DNA from: Catenovulum agarivorans DS-2
GTDB lineage: Bacteria > Pseudomonadota > Gammaproteobacteria > Enterobacterales > Alteromonadaceae
Reading direction: 5' to 3'
Assembly (NCBI RefSeq): GCF_000568405.1
Contig: NZ_ARZY01000006.1
Location: forward strand, 62,001 to 126,000
Length of the DNA: 64,000 nucleotides
Made by a program: the position numbers and the translations under genes. Under the pieces are notes generated by a model, which searched no databases, was not told the origin of the DNA, and worked only from the letters and a program-made list of their open reading frames with translations. Every line of letters begins with the position of its first letter. The stretch's first letter is position 1. Of the stretch, positions 19,121 through 27,253 are shown piece after piece.

Positions 19121-19319
19121 TAACCTGAACTCTGGATAATAAGTTAGGTAACTCATTGTTATTAAAGGTTAAGTTAATTTTTAGTCATTCTAGAGAGATA
19201 GTTATTCTTAGAGCAAGGCGAATTTGCGTACGTAATAGCTGGCTATTACTAGCGAATTCAACGCAGTTATAAGGATAAATAGCCTCTAGAAAGCAAGTTA
19301 TTATCCAGAGTTCAGGTTA
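19121..19319. mobile_element. MITE-like inverted-repeat element
   Basis: A 199-bp element bounded by 25-bp terminal inverted repeats (19121-19145 and 19295-19319, 24 of 25 identical). A second imperfect inverted repeat lies inside (about 19188-19235 against 19240-19290), so the whole can fold into a long hairpin. It carries no gene. It sits between the divergent waaA copy 1 and the TupA-like gene, and its left end forms the spurious upstream codons of waaA. No clear target duplication was seen. Confidence 0.7.
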
Positions 19320-19412
19320 TTTAATTTAAGCTTAAACTAAAGCTTGTGGGTGTCATTCCAGTGAAATAATGATTACGTATTTTTGAATGCTGTTTCAGTT
19401 GAAGGTGAAAGC

Positions 19413-20264
19413 ATGTTATTTAGTCAGCTTGAATGGCAACTTTTTACGACGTCTATTCGTTTTTACAAAAAACATCATTATTGGCCAAATATACGTCAGC
19501 CGAAAACATTCAGTGAAAAAATTCAATACCGGAAATTTTTTCAACGCCACCCACTGTTTGAGCAATGTGCGGATAAATTAGCCGTCAGAGAATATGTTGC
19601 CACCATGGTTGGGGAAACCTTTTTAGTGCCTTTGCTCGATGTTGTCGACCAAGTCGAACAGCTTTCTTTTGCTGATTATGGTGACAATTTTGTCGTTAAA
19701 GCCAACCACGACTCTGGCAGCGTATTTTTGTGTCAGCAAGGGCAATATGATGCGCACAAAATTGCAAAAAAGCTGGCGAAAAAATTAGCCATCAATAGCG
19801 GCAGAAAACGTAACGAACCTTGGTACTCAAATATTCAGCCAAAAATTTTGGTTGAACAACTTTTATTATCTAGTGCTCAGCAGTTACCTGAAGACTATAA
19901 ATTTCATGTGTTTAATCGACCGAGTGGACAGACATTTTTTCTCCAAGTTGATTTTGACCGTCATACTCAACATGGCCGTTGTATCTATGATGAAAATGGT
20001 CAAGTAACCGATATTAGCTTGCACAAACCAAGCAATAACAAGCCGCTACCTAAGATAGAAAACTTCTCGGAAATGGTTGAAATTGCGCTTAAATTGGCAA
20101 AACCATTCGATTATGTGCGGGTGGATTTGTACAACCTTGATGGACAAATTTATTTTGGTGAGCTGACCTTTGCACATGGTTCTGGGTTTCGAAAATTTAC
20201 CCCTCAGAAATATGACAAATTGTGGGGCAATTTATGGCAACTAACTGCAAATCCAATGCTTTAA
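19413..20264 (+). CDS. TupA-like ATP-grasp protein of polysaccharide synthesis
   Basis: 283 residues resembling the TupA-like ATP-grasp family (PF14305) found in surface polysaccharide loci. Features seen: TFSEKIQYRKFFQRHP near the N-terminus, NFVVKANHDSGSV as the ATP-grasp lysine strand, ILVEQLL, PEDYKFHVFN and VRVDLYN...IYFGELTFAHGSG for metal binding near the C-terminus. It may form an amide or ester bond on a sugar or lipopolysaccharide component; the substrate is not known. GAAGGTGA 4-8 bases before ATG 19413 decides the start over TTG 19383. It is surrounded by lipopolysaccharide core genes. Confidence 0.8.
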   Translation: MLFSQLEWQLFTTSIRFYKKHHYWPNIRQPKTFSEKIQYRKFFQRHPLFEQCADKLAVREYVATMVGETFLVPLLDVVDQVEQLSFADYGDNFVVKANHDSGSVFLCQQGQYDAHKIAKKLAKKLAINSGRKRNEPWYSNIQPKILVEQLLLSSAQQLPEDYKFHVFNRPSGQTFFLQVDFDRHTQHGRCIYDENGQVTDISLHKPSNNKPLPKIENFSEMVEIALKLAKPFDYVRVDLYNLDGQIYFGELTFAHGSGFRKFTPQKYDKLWGNLWQLTANPML

Positions 20265-20301
20265 TTTAGCAAAAGTATATTTTGAATGGGTTAAACAGGC
20301 C

Positions 20302-21357
20302 CTAGTCTGATTGCTTGGTATTGTGCTGTATCGCAAGCTGGTAAAAATTTATGATTGCTTGGTTGGCATTTTCAATATAATGAGCCGATAAATCTAGGTT
20401 ATTTTTGGCAGGTTTGGTGTCGATACAATATTGCAACTGGCTAGCAAGGGCTTCGATATTATCTACTGGAAACATAAAGCCGCCATATTCTTCAATCAGT
20501 TCTTTACAGCCGCCTTCGTCAGATGCAATCACAGGCGTTCCAGCGTCCATTGCTTCTAGCATTACTCGTGGTAATGGTTCAAACCGACTGGGGCAAACTA
20601 ACAGATCGAAACATTGGTAGTAATCTTTTATGTTGTTTTTAAATCCTGCAAACTGAATATGCGCTTCACCTTTGGCGAGGTTTTTTAATTCTTGTTCCAA
20701 TTTTCCGTTACCAAAAAATACCAGTCTGCATTGTTGTTTATACGATTGCGGTAGTTGCATAAAAGCTTGTATTAACGTATCCCAAGCTTTACTTGGATGA
20801 AATCGACCCACTGCGCCTATTAGGTAAGTATTATCATCAAGGTTTAACTCGTGTCTTAGCGAACGAATTTGTGCCTTGGTTAGTTTACGGTGGGGGGTTA
20901 ACGAGTTGTGTGCTTTATGGATGAGCCCTGCATAGTGGCCGGTTAATGCTTCAACTTGCCAACGCGCATTGCAAATAAGGCCATCCATTTTATTAAAGCA
21001 TTTTCCATTTGCACTGATATGCAGGGTCGAGACTGTTGCTGCATTCGGACGAATTTTACCGACAACACGAGTCGCTTTGCGTAAATGGCAGTGGACAACA
21101 TTTGGTTGGTAGTGCTGTATTAATTTTTTTACCTGCCAGCGAGTAAACCAAATATGACTGACTTCAATAAGTTTGACTCGTTTATCGAGCGAATCAACAA
21201 TGCTGGCTGCGTTTTTTCTATGCCCTTTACGTACAACCAGTATGACTTGATGATGTTTACATTGTTGATTGCAAGATTCTAATGTTGAACGTTCAGAACC
21301 GGCAAATCCGCGTGAAAATAAGACGTGCATAATGGTTAATTGGGTTGGCGCGTTCAT
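20302..21357 (-). CDS. GT-B glycosyltransferase (GT4-like), lipopolysaccharide core
   Basis: 351 residues. N-terminal Rossmann domain starts MHVLFSRGFAGSERS (a glycine-rich acceptor loop), and the C-terminal domain has GAVGRFHPSKAWDTLI and the EX7E donor-sugar motif in EPLPRVMLE. A cytoplasmic enzyme that adds a sugar to the growing core or another glycan. It lies convergent with the TupA-like gene (37 bases) and divergent from the next glycosyltransferase. Donor and acceptor cannot be deduced. Confidence 0.85.
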   Translation of the reverse strand: MNAPTQLTIMHVLFSRGFAGSERSTLESCNQQCKHHQVILVVRKGHRKNAASIVDSLDKRVKLIEVSHIWFTRWQVKKLIQHYQPNVVHCHLRKATRVVGKIRPNAATVSTLHISANGKCFNKMDGLICNARWQVEALTGHYAGLIHKAHNSLTPHRKLTKAQIRSLRHELNLDDNTYLIGAVGRFHPSKAWDTLIQAFMQLPQSYKQQCRLVFFGNGKLEQELKNLAKGEAHIQFAGFKNNIKDYYQCFDLLVCPSRFEPLPRVMLEAMDAGTPVIASDEGGCKELIEEYGGFMFPVDNIEALASQLQYCIDTKPAKNNLDLSAHYIENANQAIINFYQLAIQHNTKQSD

Positions 21358-21548
21358 TTTTCTTTTGGCTCATACAATAATCAGGTTTAGACGATTGAGT
21401 TTTGCATAAATACATGAACAATTAATTAAATTGTCCAGCGTATGGTTTTAACGGCCACACGTTGAGTTGTTTAGAGTTTGCTGCCTTTTACATAAAAGTG
21501 TCATTTTGCTTGCGTAAAGTGGACAAAAGTCATTAATGTTAATTTGTT

Positions 21549-22655
21549 ATGTCGCTACCTAGCCAAACTCAATCAATGAATTCTCATTCGCAGATAAAAC
21601 AGCAAATCAGCGAATGTCAGGTTATCTTGGGTAATTCAAACAAGCGCTTTTCTGGCGTAACCTCTACTATGCTAGCCACAGCACAAGTGCAACACGAGCA
21701 AATTGCTTTGTGTGTCTTAGGCAAACATCATGTGCCAAAGTCGTTGTTAGCGGTTAATTTTTGGCAAGCGGCTAGATGGTTGCAACAATCAAAGACTGAC
21801 TCGCAAGTTCGCGTGTTTCATGCGCGCCGCAATGATGAGATGATCCAAGCATTATTGCTTAAGTATGTGTTCGGTATCGCACTTAAAATTGTTTTTACCT
21901 CAACCGCGCAACGCCAACACTCAAAATTTACTCGGTGGCTGATGGATAAAATGGATGCCGTTATCTCAACCAATTCAGCTGCGGCCAGTTATTTGGCGTT
22001 TGCACCCGATGCGCTGATCCCTCATGGTGTTGACCATAAAAAATTTAGTCCTGTAATCGACCGAACAGAACTGCGCGAACAATTGGGGCGACCAAGGTTG
22101 CACATGGCAGGTATATTTGGCCGGGTGCGCAGGCAAAAAGGTATCCATTTGTTTGTGCAAGCCTGTATTGAAACTTGCCAGCAGCAAGCAGATTTTCAAG
22201 CTGTAATTTGTGGTGCATATGACGACCAAGAATACGTCGAGCAACTAAAACAACAAATTGCTCAAGCTAAATTATCTCACCGAATTAAGTTTTTAGGTGA
22301 GCAGCCATTCTCACAAGTGGTAAAATGGATGCAGGCATGTGATATTGTTTGCGCCTTGAGTGAGAACGAAGGGTTTGGTTTAACTGTATTGGAAGCGATG
22401 AGTTGTGGTGCGGCCGTTATTGCAACTCGAGCTGGGGCTTGGCCCGATATTATTCGCAACGGTCAAAATGGCGTGCTGGTGAATGTTAATGCGCAGGCTG
22501 AAATAACTAATGCTTTGCAGACTTTGGCCTCACAAGCCAAATTGCGGATGGCTTTTTCGGTGAGTGCCCGGCAAACTGTGTTGAATCATTATCGAATTGA
22601 GTCTGAAGCATTGGCGTTATGCGAGCTCTATCAAAACTTATTAAAACAAGCGTGA
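21549..22655 (+). CDS. GT4 glycosyltransferase, LpcC-like core mannosyl/hexosyltransferase
   Basis: 368 residues. The N-terminal segment NSNKRFSGVTSTM resembles LpcC-type enzymes that add the first hexose to Kdo. GIFGRVRRQKGIHLF starts the second Rossmann domain, and EGFGLTVLE is the EX7E motif. Its position beside two Kdo transferases and a Kdo kinase fits a role at the inner core. The start is uncertain: ATG 21549 has no clear ribosome-binding site, and an ATG nine codons later is possible. Confidence 0.83.
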   Translation: MSLPSQTQSMNSHSQIKQQISECQVILGNSNKRFSGVTSTMLATAQVQHEQIALCVLGKHHVPKSLLAVNFWQAARWLQQSKTDSQVRVFHARRNDEMIQALLLKYVFGIALKIVFTSTAQRQHSKFTRWLMDKMDAVISTNSAAASYLAFAPDALIPHGVDHKKFSPVIDRTELREQLGRPRLHMAGIFGRVRRQKGIHLFVQACIETCQQQADFQAVICGAYDDQEYVEQLKQQIAQAKLSHRIKFLGEQPFSQVVKWMQACDIVCALSENEGFGLTVLEAMSCGAAVIATRAGAWPDIIRNGQNGVLVNVNAQAEITNALQTLASQAKLRMAFSVSARQTVLNHYRIESEALALCELYQNLLKQA

Positions 22656-22737
22656 TGAACTCAAGCTTAATCAATTAGCAGATTCAGCGATATTCTGTGT
22701 TAGAATCCAGATACTTTCAGCCAGTATATTGATTCAC

Positions 22738-23646
22738 ATGATTGACACCAAAACTTATCCGCATTCCAAATATAATAAATTTTTTACGCAATTGTTTCGT
22801 TTGGTCATCAAACATATTGTGCCGGTATCATTCTTTCGCAAGCCACTACCTAAAAAATCTGAACGTCAGGCTAAAACTGGCAAATTAACCTTAGAAATGG
22901 TTAGCCATTGTTGGCAATATTCAAATATGTTGATTTATCAACTAAGCTCGTTTGTTAACCATCCGCCTAAGGAGCTTGAGTTGACTGTGACTGTGTTTTA
23001 TTCAAAAGAAGACACGGCAACCAAAAAGACCTTAGACTTATTCTCAACCATTGATGTTCCGAATGTGACTTGGAACTGGGTGGCAAGCGATAAACATCAA
23101 CTTTTCCGTCGCGGTATTGGGCGTAATAAAGCTGCCTTATCAACTCAAGCTGATTGGATCTGGTTTACTGATTGCGACATTATTTTTCATGAAAATTGTT
23201 TAGACTCACTGGCCAAGCAACTACAAGGTAAAACAGAGACATTATATTTTCCGAAGTCTATTCAGGTAACGGACATGCTTGAAGAAAATGATCCTATGTT
23301 GCAGGCTAACGCAGAACCACAAGTGGTTGAAATTGATACCAGTTCATTTAGATCGCACGCTCGGAGTAAAGCGATAGGCCCATATCAAATCGTTCATGGT
23401 GACGTTGCACGCAAGATTGGTTATTGTGACAATATTCGAATTTTCCAAACAGAATCAGACCGTTGGCGTAAAACATATGAAGACACGGCGTTTCGTTGGT
23501 TAGTTGGCACGGACGGTATCGCCATAGACATTGATGGCGTTTTCCAAATTCGCCATATCAAAAAAGGTCGTTATGCGGAAAACAGCGCAATGTCGGATAT
23601 TCGGATTGCCACTCGGAAAGTGCAAAAGAAAGTTGTTAAAGAGTAA
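22738..23646 (+). CDS. GT2-like glycosyltransferase
   Basis: 302 residues, GT-A type. LTVTVFYSKEDT begins the nucleotide-binding fold, FTDCDIIF holds the DXD metal motif, and a His in QIVHGDVA and a Cys-rich region follow. It likely transfers a hexose in lipopolysaccharide core or O-chain synthesis. ATG 22738 is preferred over TTG 22729. The gene lies 27 bases before waaA copy 2 in the same direction, so they probably share a transcript. Confidence 0.78.
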   Translation: MIDTKTYPHSKYNKFFTQLFRLVIKHIVPVSFFRKPLPKKSERQAKTGKLTLEMVSHCWQYSNMLIYQLSSFVNHPPKELELTVTVFYSKEDTATKKTLDLFSTIDVPNVTWNWVASDKHQLFRRGIGRNKAALSTQADWIWFTDCDIIFHENCLDSLAKQLQGKTETLYFPKSIQVTDMLEENDPMLQANAEPQVVEIDTSSFRSHARSKAIGPYQIVHGDVARKIGYCDNIRIFQTESDRWRKTYEDTAFRWLVGTDGIAIDIDGVFQIRHIKKGRYAENSAMSDIRIATRKVQKKVVKE

Positions 23647-23673
23647 GTGGAAAGGATATAAAAGCAATAACCA

Positions 23674-24942
23674 ATGCGGATCATTTATAGCTTAATTTGG
23701 TGGTGCTTGCTGCCTGTGATTCTGGTGTATTTTGCCTGGCGAGCGGTTGGCGACAGTCGCTACCGCAGTGGTTTGATGCAACGTTTTTCATTTTATCCGC
23801 AGGCGTTAAAAGATAAAGTTCAAGGATGTACACATATACATTGTGCATCTATGGGCGAAGTGAATGCCGCCGCGCCACTTATTCGAGCGCTTAAACAAGC
23901 GCACCCACATCGCATTTTAGTGGTCACAACCACAACCCCCACAGGTGCGGAGCAGGTTTATCGCCTATTTGCTGACGAAGTCATTCATGTTCTTGCGCCG
24001 CTTGATGGCTTTTTAGCAAGCTGGCGATTTGCGCGATATTTTAAACCTCAAACCTCAATCTTTACTGAAGTTGAGTTGTGGCCGAATTGGATAATGGCAC
24101 TCAAGCAGCAGCATACAAAATTGTATTTGGTTAATGCGCGCTTGTCTAAATCATCTTGTACTCGGTATTGGCAATTTCGTGGGTTATTTTTGCCTGTATT
24201 TGCCTGTTTCGACAAAATTTGTGCGCAAAACAAAACCATTGAAAAGCGTTACCAAAGATTTACCCCTAAAGTGATGACCAGCGGCAACTTAAAGTTCGAT
24301 ATTAAGTTGCCTGAGTATTTGCCAGAAAAAACCGCAGAGTTCTATCAGCAGCATGCTTTAAACCGGCAGGTGTGGGTTGCTGCAAGTGTTCATCCTGACG
24401 AATACCAACAGGTGTTGCAAGCTCATAGCCAAATATTGCAACAATACCCAAATACTTTGTTGATACTCGTGCCACGACACCCAGAACGTTTTAGCGAAGT
24501 GGCTCAATATTTAACACAGTACACAGATATGAAATTTGTTTGCCGCAGTACACAAGAGCCGGTGACAGACAAAACGTCCGTTTGGCTGGTTGACTCTATG
24601 GGTGAGTTGATTGCATTTTATGCGCTGGCAAAAATTGCTTATGTTGGTGGCAGTTTAGTTAATGTGGGTGGTCACAACCCACTTGAACCAGCCGCTTTGG
24701 CTAAAGCAATTTTGATGGGACCAAATCAAACCAATTGCGCTGATATTTGTCAGCAACTGATTGAAAGAGGTGCGCTGCACGTGGTCAATAATTCTGCAGA
24801 TATTGTCCAGCAAGTGTTAGCTTGGTTTGCATCAGATAGTGAGTTGCATCGGGCTGCATTAGCGGCAACTGACGTGGTGATGTGCAATCAAGGTGCGGTG
24901 CAAAAAACGATGCATGTGATAGATGGTAAATATTCGCTGTAA
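23674..24942 (+). CDS. waaA: Kdo transferase, copy 2
   Basis: 422-residue GT30 enzyme with an N-terminal hydrophobic anchor (about 3-22), the catalytic Glu in CASMGEVNAAAP, TTTTPTGAEQ, FTEVELWPNW, NARLSKSS, and GGSLVNVGGHNPLEP. Length and motifs are those of canonical WaaA. It differs from copy 1 throughout, so the two are old paralogues or one was acquired. It ends 18 bases from the convergent kdkA. In species with KdkA, WaaA is usually monofunctional and adds one Kdo; with two copies, each might add one residue, but that is untested. Confidence 0.93.
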   Translation: MRIIYSLIWWCLLPVILVYFAWRAVGDSRYRSGLMQRFSFYPQALKDKVQGCTHIHCASMGEVNAAAPLIRALKQAHPHRILVVTTTTPTGAEQVYRLFADEVIHVLAPLDGFLASWRFARYFKPQTSIFTEVELWPNWIMALKQQHTKLYLVNARLSKSSCTRYWQFRGLFLPVFACFDKICAQNKTIEKRYQRFTPKVMTSGNLKFDIKLPEYLPEKTAEFYQQHALNRQVWVAASVHPDEYQQVLQAHSQILQQYPNTLLILVPRHPERFSEVAQYLTQYTDMKFVCRSTQEPVTDKTSVWLVDSMGELIAFYALAKIAYVGGSLVNVGGHNPLEPAALAKAILMGPNQTNCADICQQLIERGALHVVNNSADIVQQVLAWFASDSELHRAALAATDVVMCNQGAVQKTMHVIDGKYSL

Positions 24943-24960
24943 ATGCACAAGACGGTTTTA

Positions 24961-25704
24961 CTATTTTTCTCTACCCATTTGTGATTGATAGGCATGCCGC
25001 AAGGTGTGCCAGTTATGTTGATGCCAACTTAGGTGCGGATATTTGCCTTTTTCTTTTTCAAACGAGCGCAATAGTCGCTTTAAGTTGGCATGTTGCCATT
25101 TCTTGTGCTGGGGCTTAAATTCACCACGGTCAAAATCAATTAACCATACTGCACCATTGCCATCCAACATAATATTGTGGATGTTTAAATCTGCGTGATA
25201 GACCCCATGTTGGTGGAATTTCGCAATCGTTTGGCCGATTTTCTGCCATTCATCAGCCGTCAGGGGGCGTTTGAGCAAGATGCTGATTAAGTCGTCGGCG
25301 TTATCGATAAGCCGCATAATAATATCAGCTCTATAGTGCAACAGGCTACGAGATAAGCGAGCAGCAATTGGTGTGGGGACTGGTAAACCAAGCGCTTGCA
25401 TCTGTAGCAGCATTTCAAACTCTAAATAAACCCGCGATTTTTTTAAACCAACATAAAAATAGCCATCTTTAGCAATTTTGCCGATCATGCCACCACGGTA
25501 GTAATGGCGTAAAACATACTTGTGCTGCTGAGCTTGAAAAAAATAAGTGGTATTGCGCCCGGTCGATTGGCCAATCACTGCATCTTGCTGGTACCAGTGT
25601 TGTATATCAAACCAATCATCGGTTATGGGTAGTTCAGAGTTAGCCGGAGTAATCAAATACCCTGAATGTTTGGTTAAATTTGAGATAGTTGATAATTGTG
25701 GCAA
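24961..25704 (-). CDS. kdkA: 3-deoxy-D-manno-octulosonic acid kinase
   Basis: 247 residues. KdkA phosphorylates the 4-OH of the Kdo attached to lipid A, at the cytoplasmic side of the inner membrane. The protein-kinase-like fold is shown by the catalytic loop YHADLNIHNIML and the metal-binding DFDRG. YVLRHYYRGGMIGK near the N-terminus carries the ATP-binding Lys/Arg region typical of KdkA. Divergent from gmhB (88 bases). Its presence fits a single-Kdo inner core as in Haemophilus and Vibrio. Confidence 0.92.
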   Translation of the reverse strand: MPQLSTISNLTKHSGYLITPANSELPITDDWFDIQHWYQQDAVIGQSTGRNTTYFFQAQQHKYVLRHYYRGGMIGKIAKDGYFYVGLKKSRVYLEFEMLLQMQALGLPVPTPIAARLSRSLLHYRADIIMRLIDNADDLISILLKRPLTADEWQKIGQTIAKFHQHGVYHADLNIHNIMLDGNGAVWLIDFDRGEFKPQHKKWQHANLKRLLRSFEKEKGKYPHLSWHQHNWHTLRHAYQSQMGREK

Positions 25705-25792
25705 AATTCACTGCTCTTATTATTGTTTTTTGTCAGTATACACGGATAAAAAGCGATAATAAAATTGTAAAAAACATATAGGAATCTTTGAA

Positions 25793-26329
25793 TTGTCGCT
25801 CAAACCCGCACTATTTTTAGATAGAGACGGTGTGATTAACCTAGATACAGGGTATACGCATAAAATATCTGACGTGAAATTTTGTTCAGGTATTTTCTCT
25901 CTATGTCAGCAGGCACAAGATTTAGCTTACAAGATTGTAGTTGTTACCAATCAATCAGGCATTGCCCGAGGGTTATATACAGAAGAAGACGTTAAAATAT
26001 TACATCATTGGATGCAGCAAGCGTTTAGCCAACGCGGCATCAAGTTAGAGCACTTCTATTATTGTCCGCATCATCCAGATTACGGTGGTACTCAGTATCA
26101 ACATAATTGTTTATGCCGTAAACCACAACCAGGTATGCTAAAACGCGCCGCCCGCGAATTGCAGCTCGATTTAACTCAATCAGTTATGGTCGGAGATAAA
26201 ATTTCTGATATGCAAGCGGCAGAGAGTGCAGGTGTTCCCATGAGAATATTAGTTTCAGCAGATAAGTCATTGCCACAGGCTTATCCTGCTACAGATGTGG
26301 TGAGCGCACCAGCGCATATTCAATTATAA
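25793..26329 (+). CDS. gmhB: D-glycero-beta-D-manno-heptose 1,7-bisphosphate 7-phosphatase
   Basis: 178-residue HAD phosphatase that makes heptose 1-phosphate for ADP-heptose in the lipopolysaccharide core. DRDGVIN is motif I, VVTNQSGIARG motif II, and the zinc loop is CPHHPDY...CLCRKP; GDKISDM is the last HAD motif. The start is a TTG at 25793 with GGAA 8 bases upstream, which gives the usual N-terminus. The stop lies inside the end of an antisense small-RNA candidate. Confidence 0.95.
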   Translation: MSLKPALFLDRDGVINLDTGYTHKISDVKFCSGIFSLCQQAQDLAYKIVVVTNQSGIARGLYTEEDVKILHHWMQQAFSQRGIKLEHFYYCPHHPDYGGTQYQHNCLCRKPQPGMLKRAARELQLDLTQSVMVGDKISDMQAAESAGVPMRILVSADKSLPQAYPATDVVSAPAHIQL

Positions 26330-26441
26330 AAAAGAAGCGGTAGACGGTGTGCAATGAGCTAACAAACCGTTTACCGCTTTCAAGCCACGGAGAAGAGTTA
26401 ATAACTGTGGGTTAATCATTAACTCTGAATACATAGTAACC
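26328..26441 (-). ncRNA. Candidate Fur-repressed small RNA of about 112 nt
   Basis: Minus strand, read from about 26441 to the T-run at 26333-26328. Three elements are seen. First, a 5' hairpin with a perfect 9-bp stem (26426-26418 with 26402-26394). Second, an unpaired stretch (26393-26380) containing UUCUCCGUGG, complementary to a Shine-Dalgarno sequence. Third, a 14-bp terminator stem (26379-26366 with 26348-26335, one mismatch) followed by six U. A promoter overlapping a Fur box lies immediately upstream. This is the architecture of RyhB-like trans-acting RNAs, though the sequence is not recognisably RyhB. A 36-codon frame (26434-26324) runs through it but includes the terminator. Never tested, so moderate confidence. 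Confidence 0.6.
26335..26381. terminator. Bidirectional hairpin terminator between gmhB and the sRNA candidate
   Basis: A 14-bp stem with one G-T pair and a 17-base loop. On the minus strand it is followed by six T and serves the small-RNA candidate. On the plus strand only a weak T-run follows, so it may end gmhB less efficiently. Confidence 0.7.
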
Positions 26442-26447
26442 TTTATT

Positions 26448-26477
26448 TTTATAAATGCAAATGAAAATGATTATCAA
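26448..26477 (-). promoter_or_regulatory. Promoter of the small-RNA candidate
   Basis: On the minus strand, TTGATA (26477-26472), an 18-base spacer and TATAAA (26453-26448). Each hexamer has 5 of 6 consensus bases, so it should be a strong sigma-70 promoter. The Fur box overlaps the -35 element and the spacer. Confidence 0.6.
26462..26476. promoter_or_regulatory. Fur box
   Basis: TGAAAATGATTATCA matches the 7-1-7 Fur consensus TGATAATNATTATCA at 13 of 14 specified positions. It lies within the promoter of the minus-strand RNA candidate. No iron-related protein gene is adjacent. Confidence 0.7.
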
Positions 26478-26551
26478 TATCTGGTTGGGTTAGAATAAAA
26501 GGTAATTAGTCTGTAATTTTTTGTTCTAAAAATTCAAATCGCCCACAGCTA

Positions 26552-26588
26552 CACCACCTTGATCCATTTTTCACCACTTTTCAGCCAC
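26552..26588 (-). promoter_or_regulatory. Second, inverted cluster of MraZ-type repeats
   Basis: Read on the minus strand, four TGGNN boxes occur at 26587, 26576, 26566 and 26556, with spacings of 11, 10 and 10 bases. They resemble the three boxes at 26685-26714 but point the other way. The stretch 26478-26647 holds nothing else that I recognise. Confidence 0.45.
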
Positions 26589-26647
26589 TTGTCCTTTTTA
26601 CCTTAAAATACAGACTGTTTTATCAGATCTCTGTCCCAAATTTTGCC

Positions 26648-26676
26648 TTGACAAAACTTTGTCTCAATCTCAAACT
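26648..26676 (+). promoter_or_regulatory. Putative promoter of the division cluster
   Basis: A perfect TTGACA (26648-26653), a 17-base spacer and a weak -10 CAAACT (26671-26676). The predicted start, near 26683, falls just before the MraZ repeats, as expected for an autorepressed promoter. Confidence 0.5.
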
Positions 26677-26684
26677 GTGCCAAC

Positions 26685-26714
26685 GTGGTGTAAAGTGGGG
26701 TAAAGTGGATCAAA
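26685..26714 (+). promoter_or_regulatory. MraZ operator: three 10-bp direct repeats
   Basis: Three consecutive decamers, GTGGTGTAAA, GTGGGGTAAA and GTGGATCAAA. MraZ is known to bind TGGGN direct repeats with 5-base spacers upstream of its own gene. Position and period fit well, 66 bases before the mraZ start. Confidence 0.75.
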
Positions 26715-26780
26715 ATTGAGTCATCCACATGTATTTGGCCCTAATTCAAAACGACAATATTTATTAATAGGTGAGTTCAA

Positions 26781-27239
26781 GTGTTTAGAGGGGCCAATCC
26801 CATCACAATGGATAACAAAGGGCGGATAGCAATTCCTGCTCGTTATCGTGATGAGCTGCTAGAAGATAGCGGCGGCCAAATCGTATGCACAATTGATATT
26901 TATTCACCTTGTTTGCTGCTATACCCAATGGTGGAATGGGAGCAAGTAGAGAGGCGTTTACGCGGGCTACGTGACAACAATCCGAGTGAGCGTAGATACA
27001 AACGCTTGATGTTAGGCAACGCGGTAGATAGTGAAATAGACAAAAATGGCCGTTTTATTATAAGCCCTAATTTGCGTGAGCACGCAGGCTTAGAGAAGCA
27101 GCTGATGTTAGTGGGGCAATTAAATAAATTTGAAGTTTGGGATTTAGCCGCATGGGAAGCTCGCCAAGCAGAAGATATGGCAATAATAGAATCAGGTGAC
27201 TTTGAGTTAACCGATAATTTACAAGACTTTAATTTATAA
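26781..27239 (+). CDS. mraZ: Transcriptional regulator MraZ
   Basis: 152-residue AbrB-fold DNA-binding protein that forms rings and represses the division cluster, including its own gene. The N-terminal [23 protein letters not shown] and the second half [17 protein letters not shown] are the two swapped-hairpin repeats. It starts with GTG at 26781; AGGTGA 7 bases upstream supports it. It is the first gene of the cluster, 14 bases from rsmH, with repeat operators upstream. Confidence 0.97.
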   Translation: MFRGANPITMDNKGRIAIPARYRDELLEDSGGQIVCTIDIYSPCLLLYPMVEWEQVERRLRGLRDNNPSERRYKRLMLGNAVDSEIDKNGRFIISPNLREHAGLEKQLMLVGQLNKFEVWDLAAWEARQAEDMAIIESGDFELTDNLQDFNL

Positions 27240-27253
27240 AACTTATAAGAAAT

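Noticed and set aside
19103-19156. Longer waaA reading frame starting at 19156
   Set aside because: These codons are the terminal repeat of the MITE-like element; a ribosome-binding site and homology favour 19102.
26324-26434. 36-codon minus-strand frame with AAAGG ahead of the ATG, within the small-RNA candidate
   Set aside because: It runs through the terminator hairpin and its T-run, so the mRNA would end before the stop codon; the predicted start of the transcript also falls at the ribosome-binding site. It remains an outside chance.
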